Source: Parasponia andersonii (lineage: Eukaryota > Streptophyta > Magnoliopsida > Rosales > Cannabaceae). From it: a stretch of DNA of 64,000 nucleotides. The stretch is taken from NCBI GenBank assembly GCA_002914805.1, contig JXTB01000231.1, positions 468,933 through 532,932 of the forward strand. The letters run 5' to 3'. The notes under the pieces were generated by a model. That model ran no database searches and had not been told where the DNA came from. It saw only the letters and a list, made by a program, of their open reading frames with translations. This document shows, in pieces, positions 1-12,968 of this stretch; the stretch's first letter is position 1; the number at the start of each line of letters is the position of its first letter. Both the position numbers and the translations under genes were made by a program.

Positions 1-1095
1 AACAACTTACACGTGCCACTTTACTAGTTTAATTGCATTCTAGGTATATGCTTGAACTAATAATATGCAACTTTTCAGACGTAAACAGATAGAAAGAATT
101 TGAGCGGATAAACTTCAACAAAACTAAAAAATAAAGCACGTGTTATGGTATTGGAAACTACCATAAACTATAATAAAATTTGTATATGACTCAAAGTCTC
201 AAATGACAAAATGCGCAACGCAAAATCCAAGTTGGCCATATGCTTTGATAGTGTTTTTATTATTATTATTGATATATTAGGTGATTGACAATTATGTTTT
301 CTTTAGAATATGTAGAGAAGAACATTAAAGAAGTCCATTGGGATTGGATGAATTGGTTGTAGCAAAACAAGATAATCAGTTTTCTAAAATTGTTTTTTAT
401 GCGAATTATTGAAGAAAAGAGGGACCAAAGTTGCATGTAAAGTAACCAAAAGCACCCTGTCTGCAATTTGTGATTTTGGGATTTGGGAGAAAAAGTAAAA
501 GTGAGAAAACGTAATTTGGTCCAAACTCAAATAAATAAATAACACAACTTTCTTGGAGGGACAGAAGAAAAATGCCATCCGCGACGTGACATATATGGTT
601 TAATGGCATTACGGTAGAAATTATGAGAGAAAAAGTTCAGCTACGATCGGGACCACCATGCCTGCTTTTGTCTCTATTGTAAAATATTTCTAACCTCACA
701 ATCTGCCCACTGATTTTCTTCTTTCTTCAGACTATTGACGGTTGAAAAATTCTGGATAATGGTCCCTACGTGCTCCATCACCATCCGATTAAGCACCAAG
801 ATTCTAACTCACTGCGAGAATAAATAAACAAATAAACGAAAATAGAGGGATTGTTATCACCAGAGTTGTGATAATCTGGATAAAGAAATGTGATCGGTGG
901 AATAAAAGTTTATTAATAGTTAATTATAATTAATAAGTTGAATTTTATATATTTTTATTTAAAATATAATTATAATTATTTAATAATAAATTATCAATTT
1001 ACGTTCCATAACATTATTCAACTACTATTTTAAAGTAAAGCCACGGTATTTAAAGTTTAGTAGTTAAAATGGATATCACAGTATATAATGCATTA
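1..1095. other. AT-rich intergenic DNA, no gene seen
   Basis: I see no coding region in either strand; the longest open frames are short and low-complexity. A more mixed-composition patch at about 640-830 could be promoter or UTR of a gene beyond the left edge, but nothing identifies it. Confidence 0.5.
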
Positions 1096-1109
1096 TGTGG
1101 TATCAAATT

Positions 1110-1492
1110 ACCCAAAGTGCTAGCTTGAAGATATTTTTGGGCTTATAAACCACTACTTAAATACTCATGATCTTCCTAGAATATACCTGATGTGGGACTT
1201 GGGCGTTACAATTTCCTCCATTAAGGACCTAGCGTCTTCGCTAGGGGATCCACATTCAATAACCCACATATAACCCCTATGAACAGAGTCGACATTCATC
1301 ACGATTTCGACTCGTGACAGCCTTCCAAGCCCACATATGTATGGAATGCGTCAACTCTAATATCAAATATAATACCTAAAAGCCTCACCCAAAAGTACTA
1401 GCTTGAAAGTATTTTTGGACTCATAGACCATTACTTAAATATTCATTATTTTCCTAGAGCATACCCGATGTGGAACTTGAGTGTTAAAATAT
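1110..1492. repeat. Pair of diverged direct repeats of about 100 bp
   Basis: Copies at about 1110-1212 and 1388-1492 share the order AGCTTGAA, TATTTTTGG, ACTTAAATA, TTCCTAGA and GATGTGG. The spacer holds the phrase GATGTGGGACTTGGGCGTTA, which by recall is common near the ends of plant noncoding retroelements. The copies differ at many sites, so the duplication is old. Nothing here is coding. Confidence 0.6.
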
Positions 1493-3660
1493 CTTAACAC
1501 ACCCCACTTCCGATGACGTGCGCTGCATATTTATAATCCACAAAATAAAGAATAATTAAAGTCCAATAAGTATCAATAAGACATGTGCAACTCAATAATT
1601 ATATTAAGTCTCCAAATATTAAAAATTAACTATACAAAATGTATATTGTAATCTAATAAATTTATACTAATTGACCTTTTCAGTCTTCATATTTTCCCAA
1701 TAAAAATGAATGACTTTTTTTCTTTCACTCATGAACTCAAATGCATCCCAATAATCTAGACAAGTTTTCCTTTAGTGAATCTCTTGACTGACAATCTTTA
1801 AACTTGGGAGGGAAAAATAAAAGGATGAGCTAGAAGCTTAGTAAGTAACTAATAATCTTACTTAACTGGATTAAGTATATATCATTTAAAAAGGTTAAAT
1901 AACAAATTTCAAAATAAAATTAATTTTAAAATATAATAATTTTTAAGATAATCAAATGCGATTGTTTGGAAAGTCACCTTAATAAAAACATAAAGTAGGT
2001 TTTCAAAATCTATCATTTCATTCTCTTTTGATAATCGGTAACACTTTTAAATTACTTCTCAATAGTTTTTGGCGACTATGGCCACACTTAACCCATGTGA
2101 TTAGGTGTACATTTGTTATTTTTAACCCATGTAGCTAGATCCACATTTATTACATTTAACCCTTGTAGCTAGGTTCACATTCAGTATATGTTGTCTACAT
2201 ATAAACTCTGTGGAATAGGTCTATATTGCATAATCACTGGAGAGAGTTTCAAAACATATTCATATAAAATAACAGTTCAAAAATAATTTCATTTTTCTCA
2301 TTATATCATTGTAGTCATTTCTAAATAGTTTTCATGTAACAATGTTCAATAATAGTGTCATACACTTGATCCATATTTTCGTGTAAAATAATTATTAGAT
2401 AGAATTAAAATATTTTTTAGACAGAGTAATTGTTTTAATAAAACAATTTTCTTTCGATAAAAGAACTTATTTACAAAAAGTATATTTTCACTTGAAATCA
2501 TATTTTTTAATAAAATACCTTATAAATACGAGTTTATTAGAAACAATAAGATATTTAGTTTTTGTACAAAAAGTTATTAGAGAATACCAAAAGTTACTTA
2601 CCTTGTTTGCTTTGTCTATTTAACCAAAATGATCAATATAATTATTCAAGTACCTATTATGATATAAACCACATATAAGTTTCAAATTATTGAAATCACA
2701 CTCTAATTACACTGAAAACAATGACTACTTGCTGCCCATGAACTTTCTATGATCAATTCTACTTTTCCTTAGTATTCTTAATTTTCCATGATTCACAATA
2801 ATTCTGATATATCTTTAAAAATCATCAAACTTATGAGACAAATTTTGTAAGTAATAAGGGTCTTAATAGTGCCAAAAATGCAGTTATGGGCTTTATTGGT
2901 AAATCCTATAAAGCCCGAAAACCGCTGCCACATTTTACTAAAAGTGCCGAAAGTTTCAATTTTTTTCATATTCGTAGTATTAATTTCAAATTTTTATAAC
3001 TCACTAGTTATAAGTCCATTTTTAACAAATTATATACCGCTGGAAATTAATTCAATAACATATTAAATATGACTTAATCAGACTAGTAAAATTCTCTAAG
3101 GATCTAGTTGTAACCTTTATAGTGTTTTTACATTTTAGTCAAAAATTCAAAAATTCATAACTTTCTATTTATCCAACCAAATCACTCAAAATTTATCTTG
3201 CTTAAATTCTAATATTAATAGGCTTTATCCTCTATTAGATTCACCTCCATAGTTTGTAAATCATTAATGAGCAATTCAAACCCCTAGCCCTAAATATTCA
3301 GTCTCAATCCTAAAAATCATACTAAAACGTAAAACTTAATTAGTTAAGAGTTTATTATCTTAGGAGTGAGTGTCAATAACCAATGACAATGCTCTCTTCT
3401 TCTTCCTTGAAACTATGTGGCTGTCTTTCCCATAAAGCATACATAAAAACTGAGCAGATTATTAAACTCTTAGAGTTTCTTAAATTGTCTCTAATTGAAT
3501 TACCAAATTGACTCCTAATAAACACCTATTAGTAATGGCTACTTAGACTTTTCATTTATAATTATATTATTTATATAACACAAATAAATTAAATATATAC
3601 ATATATATATATATTTTAACGGGTTGTCACAATAAATTTTTGATATCCTTAGCATTACTC
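1493..3660. repeat. Noncoding repeat-like DNA with an LTR-type end
   Basis: This is AT-rich and without coding potential. Three imperfect copies of a phrase like TTAACCCATGTAGCTAG lie at about 2085-2190. On the minus strand a sequence reading TGTGACAACCCGT begins at 3631; by recall this is a frequent start of noncoding plant LTRs. A matching opposite end was not found, so boundaries are uncertain. Confidence 0.35.
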
Positions 3661-5253
3661 TTTGAATCATGACACAAAACAATGACAATACTCTGACTGG
3701 ACTAATCTAATTTGGGCATGTTTGACTCGAGGTGATCTTTAATTGATCTTTTAATTAAAATATATCACATTATGTTAGATAATTATTTCATAACAAAAAG
3801 TTAGAGTGTGCATTATGCTTAAAAAGTGATTTTCATAATTTATGAGCTAAATTAAATCAATAAAATATAATTAAATTGAAAAATCAAGTAAATGACAATT
3901 ATAAATATTATTTTACGTGTTTTGTAACACACCGATAACGCTGCTTATATTAAATGGGTAGCATATGGGTCAAATTAAAACTCACACGATTATTTAGATT
4001 GACACAAATTTCCACCCTTATAAGATAGGTATTAATGCGTGCTTTTAAGGTCAAAAAAATAGGGATAATTACATTATTTTTTGCATTTTTCCTGATTATG
4101 CAATGTATATTTTCTTTTTTAGTTATCATTAATATTGTTCTTTCAATTTAGAATTTGTAACAAATTAATGCCATCTAATACTATTTTTTATCAATAAATT
4201 TACCATAATACCCCTATAAACTTTATTAAATATGTTTAAAAAGTAATTCAAATTTAAAGCTTACTTAACATTGAAAAACTAAATTATTAAGCATTGAAAA
4301 AAATTTAGAATTTTGCAATTTTTCTAACTTATTTTTTAAAAAACAATTTTCATTCAATTATTAATTTTAGTTAGTTTTAAAATTAAATTTGTCAAGCCGT
4401 TTAGGAACATATTTTCTAATATTTTTAAAATGTATATCCTTACGGTAAAATGGTATTTTGGTCTAATCAATAGTTAAAATTAGTGCTTAACTTAAGTGGA
4501 TATAAATTTATTATAAGTTTTAAATTTAGTAGACTTTTTTTTTTGAGATAATAAAAGATAATATTCATAACAACCAAAATGTAAATTTTTTAGAAAAAGA
4601 AAAAAGAAAAAAATAACAACCAAATGCACGGCATAAACTGAATTAACAGTCAAAATATAAAATATAATTATCCCTCAAATAATCTAGAACCAAATAACAT
4701 GTGACCCCGACAATGTTTGCTAGTATTTTTTTCTTTTAAGAAAATATTTGCTAGAAATAAATACATTAGATTTATCATATTTTTCCATTAGGAATGATTC
4801 TATAATAAAACTTATATAGATTGAATCTCAATGGAGTTTTAGATCCACACACATGTAACAAGGGTATTATCAACTTTTACCTTTAAACTAAGTTAATTAT
4901 GCATCATGGGTACAATTTTATAGAAATTTTAAATGTCAAATTATTAATTTTCAAGAATTTTAATTATCAATGTATTAATTTGTAAGATTTCAAAAATAAA
5001 GTATTAATTTGTAAGAATTCAGAAGATAAGAGTTGTATGATATTAAATCTACATCTTGGTCAATGCTAAAGAAGGAAAGTCAATAACCGAGATAAACGGG
5101 CCAGATCGCATATGTACCTTTTTGATCAAAGTGTGACCTACTCTAAATGGATAATATGTGACTAGCAGAAAATGAAATTAAATCAAACTTCTTCAAACGG
5201 GTAATCTATGAAGAAAGTGAAACAAGCTTTTAAGTAGAGGTCAAGCAATCTAT
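3661..5253. other. AT-rich intergenic DNA, no gene seen
   Basis: The stretch is dominated by A/T homopolymers with no open frame of note. I see no RNA gene, no inverted repeat and no promoter-like arrangement worth naming. Confidence 0.5.
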
Positions 5254-6000
5254 TTGTTAATTATTACCCAATTCTGTATTATTACTCAAAATTGTATTTT
5301 CTGATTATGTACTTTCTTGTTTTCACAATTGGGAAATATTGAGCCACCCTCAACTATATAAAGGGAGCTCAGTATTACGCCCCATTCATTTGGCTCCTTA
5401 AATTCAAATGTTGCTACCATATAGTCCTAAAATCCTCTATATATACTGCTCACCTAAGAGGATGTGAGAAGACTCTAAAATGTGGTGGACACTTTTGAAA
5501 TGATCAAAAGGGGTTTTGGCCATACTAGAAGACTCTAGTTGACGCTATAAAGTTTTAAAAGGGTCTAGAAAAAACCAGATAGTGTTAGATGGGTTGAGAT
5601 AGTTCTAGAAGCTCCTAGAATGACTTATAAGAGTCAAGATGGTGTGTGAACCTGCTAGAAGTATCTACTTATTCTAAATTTCTCATTGTAAATATCTTTG
5701 TAGATATTACTATTTTATTTGAGAAAATTCTATACCTTTTGTAAGATCATGCCACTTTGTATGATCATAACTTTTGATTGGTTTAGGCTTTACCTATACA
5801 AAGGACCCTTTGTAGACAAGTTCCAATTGTGAGAGTTGTAAGCATTCTAAGAGTAATACAAAGCTTTCATTCACTTAAATTCTCTTATCCTTTGTCACTT
5901 TATTTCAAAACTTACTCTAAGTTTATTTCTTAGACTGTGCTAAGTATCGTACGATTGTCTAATTTGAGGCTCGAGTCGTGATATTAGTATCATAATTTCG
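5254..6000 (+). mobile_element. LTR-like promoter/leader block (candidate LTR remnant)
   Basis: The block starts near TGTTAATTATTACCC at about 5256 and carries a good TATA box, TATATAAA at 5355-5362. It ends near TAGTATCATAATTTCG (5985-6000), which resembles a decayed initiator-tRNA-Met primer site (TGGTATCAGAGC type). Between them are several CTAGAAG/CTCTAG motifs. No partner LTR or pol remnant follows, so this would be a solo or truncated element. It could equally be an old promoter region. Confidence 0.3.
5603..5620. promoter_or_regulatory. Heat-shock-element-like motif
   Basis: TTCTAGAAGCTCCTAGAA matches the alternating TTC/GAA heat-shock element pattern in four units with one mismatch (TCC for TTC). 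It lies about 240 bp downstream of the TATA box at 5355-5362, an unusual place for an activating element, so chance is possible. Confidence 0.25.
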
Positions 6001-7682
6001 GGGATCTCATAATCGTTTCACTATACACTCTCTCTATAATTATCTATTTGCTCTTACCTTGAAACTTAGAGAAACTCTTGTAATTCTCCAGAAAATAGTG
6101 AAGAATAATAGACATAGGCTCATTTTTTTTGGGATAAACTACTATAAAATTTTTGTTTTTTACTTAATTTTATTTTTCAATTTGTTTCACACATAACTCA
6201 CGTCTCATAAATTTCAAAATTTATCGTTAACAAAACATCCGTAAAAAATAAGATATTCTTTTTAGAAAAGCAAATAAATGGGATATTTTTATGTTATGTC
6301 GTTATCCATTCTTTGTAATTTTGCTACAATCCAAAAAATACTTATTTTTTCTACAGTTTAATTTTACATAAATGTGGAAACCATGCGAGTTCCAAATGAA
6401 AGCTTGATACTCGAGTGGATGATAATTGGCCAAATCATCAATAATAAAAAGGGATGAGAAAAGTTGAACTTATAAAGTCAAAGCGGGAATCAGTCGCTTG
6501 TTTATCGATGTGTACGTGAAGTAGACACATCATATTAATTTGTAGCAGCACGGAGAAACAAATAAATTAGGAGATAGAGATGCCTATCAGTTATCCTATG
6601 AGTCTATGACCTATATGTACACATACACATAAAATTTCCTAAAAGAAATAAAAATAAAGGACACATTGAATTTGTAAAAAGGTTGTTAATAATACAAAAT
6701 GCATTTCATAAATTTTAATTGCGGTACAGTCCAGTTTTCATCGTACTTGTTGAAACAAATGGTTTTCTTTTATATTGAGGCAATTTCACTAAACGAAACG
6801 AGGTACCAGAAGAAGAGCACATTTTCTAAAACAATTAGAATGCGAGAATGAGCGGAAGTTCAAATCTTACTGAATTAGCACAAATCAATCCAACCAAATT
6901 AAATGAAAGGCTAGATTTTTGTTTATTTATTTATTTTTTTGGTTTGTCGAATCCAGTCTAACTCCAATAGGATTACTTGAATTTGATTGGATGTCTGCTA
7001 TAAATATAAGATAATTTATGGTTGAATCCAATATAATTTATGGTTGAATCCAATCTCAATAACATAAAAAACGTTGGAAAAAAATAAAGGGGCCTTTAGG
7101 ACAATGAACCATTTTTATTCCAAAGTCATCAGAAAAGGTGTCCATTATTTATTTTAATCATTTAGTTTATGTCAAGTATCATGAGTAAACGAAAGAACAT
7201 GTATTAAAATCAAGTGTTCACTCTAAGTTTCCTTGAAAAAAAGAAAGGAATTTCAACTTAATTTCAAGTAACTAATACATATTATAATTAGTATAATAAA
7301 AAAGTTTTACCAAATAAAAATATTCTCAAAAGAATAATATGAGATATCTCAAAATTTATATCAAATTTTTAATACTAATATACATATAAATTATTAGCCT
7401 TCAATGGATAAATATAGTTAATTTATTTATGATAAATTCTAATACACTAATTAAATAATGACAATACATATTATTCATATTAAAAATTCAAAAATTCAGA
7501 ATAAATCTTGATATACTCATTATCATCCTTTTCAAAATAAATTATTTTAACTTTTGCTAGTTTAATAATATTATTTAAAAAATATACTTTTATATATTAG
7601 AATTTAAATTGGTATATTATTCATTAACATTTGATAACTTGCTGACTCCTATGCCGATTTTTTTTTTTTTTTATAATCACCT
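6001..7682. other. AT-rich intergenic DNA with a 22-bp tandem duplication
   Basis: No gene seen. A perfect 22-bp tandem duplication lies at 7011-7032 and 7033-7054 (unit begins ATAATTTATGGTTG). The rest is low-complexity AT DNA. Confidence 0.5.
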
Positions 7683-7816
7683 ATGCCTATTCATTTATAC
7701 GAGTACCTGTGGATTTGCAAATTTTTAATATTACTGTTGCGTTTTGAAAGGTATTAAAATGCCTATTCATTTCTACGAGTACATGTGGATTTGCAAATTT
7801 TTAATATTACTGTTGC
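7683..7816. repeat. 58-bp direct repeat, period 76
   Basis: Copies at 7683-7740 and 7759-7816 differ by about two bases. Both start ATGCCTATTCATTT and end TTTTTAATATTACTGTTGC. The second copy runs into the left terminal repeat of the next element, so the duplication may have arisen at that insertion edge. Confidence 0.75.
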
Positions 7817-9540
7817 TCCTACCTGATTTTTAGCACCTGAATCTCCAAATTATTATTTTTAGTCCTTGAGCGTATTTGCGTCTAAACTTGCGTTAAAACA
7901 TAGCACGTGTTAGCACGTGATCTTATTCTTCTTTGGCACTCTCTATCATCATCTCAAAGAAACTTTTGGAAAAACCTGGGTTTTCAATTCCCCAAAAATT
8001 CAAAGAGCAAAAAGGGTGGGTCGGCTTGATTTTGAGGGTGAAGAGTCAAAGAAGGGGAAAGGGTGATAATTGTTTCTTCCCCTTTCACCATTTTTCTGAG
8101 GTTTTCTTTTTCTTTCTCCACCCTCAGAAATTTTGTTCAAAAACTTCTCTGTCTCCTTGTTGACCATGCTTTACTTAAGTGGTAGAACAAGGATGATCAA
8201 AAGAATCGGCTCTACAGCCTCTACAAGGATCTCTAGGTCCCATTTGAGGCCTTTTCAATCTCCCAACCATGATGGATGAACACTTCTTCGTCGAGGAAGT
8301 TTCCAAGCCTCACAAACATGGGGTGAGAACCTCCAGTACTACACTAGTTACGACCCTCTCCCGCGTGATCATCAGCGGCGCCAAGGGCTCAATTAGGATC
8401 TAAAGGCCTCAATTAGGATCTAAAGGCCTCTGAGCCAGATAATGCGCTCAAACTCCGTATTGACTGCATCTTAAACACTGTCAGCCACATCGAATGAGGG
8501 TACAAAAACTCTCTGTGTTCTTGGCTTTTTTTGCCTATTTGGAAAGTGGGAACCACTCAATTAAAGGGATCATGACAGTTTGTTGTGGCCAAACTTGGAA
8601 GTGGTGGTACGCTTTATATGGGCAAGGCCGAGGTCAGCTGCGATGTTTATGATCTATAGTGAATTGTGTGATCATCATAGAAAAACTTGGAGTGGGTTGT
8701 ATTAGTTAGTAATTTCTCCATTGTTTTTTGAATGGGTGTGATTGGCTTATTATTTCCTACCTTCCTATTTGAATTTGTGCTTCTACTAGAGAAAATTAGG
8801 CGTTTAAGTCTACTAGTAACTTGTAACCTTTAATGGTTCGGAAGTCATCTAAAATGTATTCATATATTGTCATATATAAGCTACAAATGTGCAATGGTTA
8901 TGGTTCCATTGCTAATAGTCATGACATTAGCTTCTTTTATTCATTTACTTAAATTATTTTTTGGTAGGAGGTCATTCCTCTTATAAATTGGGAGACAACA
9001 ATATTCTGTACTTCTGTGCTTGTTGTTTTGGTTTTTGTTTTTGTGGCCATAAATATACCTCAGCGTACTTTTACCATCTTCAACATCAGTGTGGGCAATT
9101 GGAATGATTTTTGGTTATGGCGTTAATTTAGATTTCTACTCATCATATCAAAGTTACTATAGGCATATCTCTTCTGTATTTTATCGGATCTCTCTTCCTT
9201 ATTAATAGTTTTAGGTGTGTTCCCCGAGTTATTAATGAATTTTGCAGAGTTGGTTGGCAAAATATCCAAAGAGAGCTTCAATTATAAGGTTAGATGGTGA
9301 AATTGAAAAAATAAGATTTTTCCCAAAGCTTACCACCGATGAAGAAGGCGATAGAGAGTGCCAAAGAAGATCACGTGCTAGCATTCTATTTTAATACCAA
9401 GTTTAGACGGAAATATATCTAAGGACTAATGTGTGACTAAAAACAATAATTTGGGAATTCAAATATTACAAAAAAAAAAAAATTGGGGGACCTAAATGAT
9501 ATAGTGGGAAAAGCTTGGGACCCTAGGCGATATTATCCCT
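7800..9540. mobile_element. Nonautonomous element with long terminal inverted repeats (MULE/Pack-MULE candidate)
   Basis: The left arm (about 7824-7950) and the reverse complement of the right arm (about 9340-9480) share CCAAATTATT, TTTTTAGTC, GTCTAAACTTG, AGCACGTGATCTT and TTCTTTGGCACTCTCTATC in the same order. That gives terminal inverted repeats of about 120 bp. The right end carries a GGGATAATAT-type edge. The interior is less AT-rich than the flanks and contains short coding-like stretches, as expected if host gene pieces were captured. No transposase remnant was recognised. Exact ends and the expected 9-bp target duplication could not be fixed by eye, so Mutator membership is inferred from TIR length. 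Confidence 0.5.
8269..8497 (+). pseudogene. Captured gene fragment inside the TIR element
   Basis: From an ATG at 8269 a 44-codon frame (start MMDEHFFVEEVSKPHKHG) runs to a stop at 8401-8403. A second frame at 8423-8497 reads KASEPDNALKLRIDCILNT and ends in a TGA. Between them is a perfect 20-bp tandem duplication (8391-8410, 8411-8430; unit starts AATTAGGATC). Amino-acid composition is protein-like, unlike the surrounding DNA. I do not recognise the source gene. The two pieces are in different frames, so no intact protein is expected. Confidence 0.35.
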
Positions 9541-9959
9541 AAAAAAAGTTAGCAAATTCTCTTTATTATATTTAAAGAAAAGGGGGTTAATATCACCAGT
9601 TAGTCCCAAACTTTGTCCCATTAATCACTTAGGTTTTTATTTTTTATTTTATAGCGTTTAACTCACCAAACTTTACAAGTTTGCAACATATTCATCATTT
9701 TTACGTTTTTTTGTTTATTTGGGCTGTTAAAACACATTTGTTGAGCCCATGATCTATTCCTAAAGGATTCATTTGATTTGATAAGTAGGATATAATAGGA
9801 AATGATTGGACTATTCTAAAGAATTGGATAGAATAAGATAAAATAGGATTATAGTCCAATCCTATCCTATATTTAGTGTGCTACTTTTTGTTAGGATATG
9901 ATTAGCATGTTTGTTTTATAGTTTTAAATGAAAATTTTAAGGTTTGATTCATTATAAAA

Positions 9960-10250
9960 ATACCAATTTTAAAAATTAATTTAGAAAATACCATGCTTAA
10001 AACTCAATTTTTTTAAAAAACTTATTTACAAAAATACCACTTTTAAAGTATTTTAAAAATACCATTTTTAAAACTTAATTTTGGAAAAATATCATTTTTT
10101 AATAAAATTATTTTCAAAAACCACTTGTAAAAAATATTTCAAAAAGATACCATTTATGGTTTTACCACTTCTAAAAGTTAATTTCGAAAATACTACTTTT
10201 AAAGTTTAATTTCGAAAGTACTATATTTTACTTCTTCAAAAACATTATAT
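9960..10250. repeat. Degenerate short tandem repeats
   Basis: A motif like AAAATACCACTTTTAAA followed by TTAATTT recurs about seven times at irregular 35-45 bp spacing with many mismatches. It lies inside the TIR element and is noncoding. Confidence 0.5.
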
Positions 10251-11353
10251 TATTTTTAATCAAATTCCTAATCCCTCCCAATCTCAAATTTTCAAGAGGA
10301 TAACATTATCTCCTTCTAAAAGTATTATTTTTAGAGTAGATTATTTTAATCTAATCAAATCATTTTTCCAAATGTAGCCAAAAGTCATAAGGCAAAATGG
10401 AATGAAAGGATTAATTTTTCCTCCTTTGGTATTCTGACATTCTGACAGAAGATTAAATCAAGAAAAGAGAAGGAAATTTAAATGCCAATTTTCTCATCAT
10501 CTCCCTCATTGAACAATAACAAATAGAAAAATGAAACAAGAAGGAAAAAAGATTTAACTGCAACCAAAGTTCATAGGAGCCGAACCCTCTCTTAAATATA
10601 TTCGACCTTCCCCTTAGTATTGCTCTGTTTTTTCTTCCGTTTATAGTGGAAAAACATAGTAAACATACTAACACAAACTTTTAAATTAAATAGAGCTGGT
10701 CCTCTATTATCTACATCATTCTATGAACTTTGGCCTAAAAGTAATACATTGGTGCAAATTTTTGTATTGAGAATATTAAGGAAACTCCCACGAGTTCTTT
10801 ATGTAGCCTTGGCAAAATTTTTTATTAGAAAAATATGATAGCAGAAACAAGAAAAAGAGGGGAAAATAAAACAAAATAATTTTGTGGTTTAGTAATTGCT
10901 AGTATGTATTTTCTCATGACCTTATAAGGGTTAGCTTGCATCATCCTTTCAAGCACTTTTGTTGTCTATCTTAGAAGTACTCAGCTAAGTTAACAACAAT
11001 ACTTTCTGTCCCTTTTTTTCTTTGTTTATTTATCAACTCGTTAATTTACTGATTTTCAAAACTCTTTGAATTGCTAGGTTCTGAAGTTTTTTCGGAAGAT
11101 TACGCTTACCTACTCTCTCTATATACATGTATATACATATATTTTATCTCTGTCTTTTTCTTATCACGTCTGTAATGATGGAGCAAGAGTAAAGCAGATA
11201 ACTTCGTTGAATGATAGTGAAGTAAAGGGACCGGACCTGAATCAACATACATTGGAGCACAGAGAATCAAAATATTTTGACTATGGTTATTAGAGCAAAG
11301 GTTTAAGGGAAATTATATGATCTACATTCAAGGTTTAATAATTTTATGATCTA

Positions 11354-11832
11354 TGTTGGGTTATACACGTGTATGACCTATATGGCTATATGTTTTTATA
11401 CAACAATTATATATTAGAGCTATCTAATTAAGTGGAGTCATCAAGTAATCTAGTATGGATTGTGTAATGCGTGATTACCCAATACTAGATCAATAAGGAT
11501 TGATAGAGTCTCTATTGGCTATTAGTATATAAGAATATAATTATTAGGGTTTTGGTCCCCAAGCCAAATAGAACGTACGCTCTTTTTCTTTGCTTCCATC
11601 AACAGAGAAAGAACCCATTGAGTATACATAGAGTATTTTAGTTATGAAAGATCTTCTACTCTCAAGATCTAACTAATATATCGCTTCTGCTTATATGATC
11701 ACATGTTTTGTTGTAGAATATAATGGATCCAAGTTAGTCACAGATTTTTTCTCAATAAATCTTGTCTGACAACTTGGCATGATAGATTTTAGGATTGTAT
11801 TTGTTTTAACAATCTATTATGCATATCCAACA
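11354..11832 (+). repeat. 5' LTR of copia element 1
   Basis: It begins TGTTGGGTTATACACGTG and ends at the CA before the primer site. U3 holds a palindromic G-box, ATACACGTGTAT (11363-11374), also present in the 3' LTR. Compared with the 3' LTR it lacks about 30 bp near position 90. Confidence 0.9.
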
Positions 11833-11834
11833 AG

Positions 11835-11846
11835 TGGTATCGGAAG
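11835..11846 (+). other. Primer-binding site, element 1
   Basis: TGGTATCGGAAG follows the 5' LTR after two bases. It is one or two changes from the usual plant copia site complementary to initiator tRNA-Met (TGGTATCAGAGC). Confidence 0.75.
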
Positions 11847-12079
11847 CAGGTTATCATGTTAAATTGTTTAGGATAATCATGCATGTCTCTATTTTTGATA
11901 TCTTTACCTATTTAGTTTTTAAAGTTTAGTTATTACATGTATAATCGATGAATTTTTTCATGATTTTGTTAAGATATTGAGTGTTTAAGGGTTGAATTCT
12001 GAGTTTTAGATCATTAAGTTTGTAGATTATGGCAAAAAATCGTATTAAGTTTGAGTTACCCATTTTTTAGTCAGGACAT

Positions 12080-12245
12080 TAACACTAAAGGTTAAGATTT
12101 GGCTCTACAGTGCCAAGCCAAAATAGCCTGGCACTGCAGTGCTACAGCACCATCTAACAGATCAAGTGGTGCTGCAGCGCCACCTAGTAGCAAGGATAGC
12201 GCCGCAGTGCCATATACTATACTGGCACCAAGCGCCATCACCTAG
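12080..12245 (+). other. GC-rich palindromic leader segment of element 1
   Basis: In this otherwise AT-rich element, the leader between primer site and gag has a GC-rich island with repeated GCAGTGCCA / CTGCAGCGCCA-like words. It includes the perfect 12-bp palindrome GCACTGCAGTGC (12131-12142). Placement suits an RNA packaging or dimerisation signal, but that is inference. Confidence 0.45.
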
Positions 12246-12968
12246 GAAAGCAAATTCTTTTTAGGTCAAATTTTGACCTAATTAAGGCACATGATCTTAG
12301 TTTTTAGTAGAATTGAGTCATTTTTGACTCAATTCAAGGAGTTCCAATCTGAAACTTAACCAATCAGTTTTATTTTCTCAACCCACCCTCAGTAGGCCCA
12401 TACTTTATTTGTTGAAAACTCTATTTGGCTTTAAAAATTGATAAAAGTGTTTAATACTCAGTCGATCATCCATTAATATTTGTGCATTAAAATTTTCAGT
12501 TTAATATTTTAGACATTTTGGTTATTATTTTTTTGTACTATTTGTTTAAATATTTTGAAATAGATGAGTTGAAACAACATGTTGCCAAAGTAACCTCTAT
12601 TGCCTAAATTTATTTATTTAAAAATATTTAAATAATTGTGTGTTTATTATTCATGCGAATAATTATTGGCCCAAAAGAATATGGTTATTTGGCCGAATAA
12701 TGAACACACTTGTGGTAATAGATATTTGATGGTTATTAAGTTTCCATATGGGCAGTAAATCGGCTAAAAAGAAGATTTACTATTTGATAGGAGTTACTGA
12801 CAATATTTGATTAGTATACTGAAGAGTACCACTTACAAGTTAATAAGTCGGCTCAAAAAAAGGCTTATTGATGTTGTTTTTGGGCATCTTGTGATAAAAG
12901 CCATATATTTATATCATGCTAGTATATATTATTTTGTATGCTTAGTTTATGACATATTTTAACGTGAG

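Noticed and set aside
7933-8163. 76-codon frame near the left arm of the TIR element
   Set aside because: Phe-rich low-complexity tail and overlap with the terminal repeat; less protein-like than the pieces at 8269-8497.
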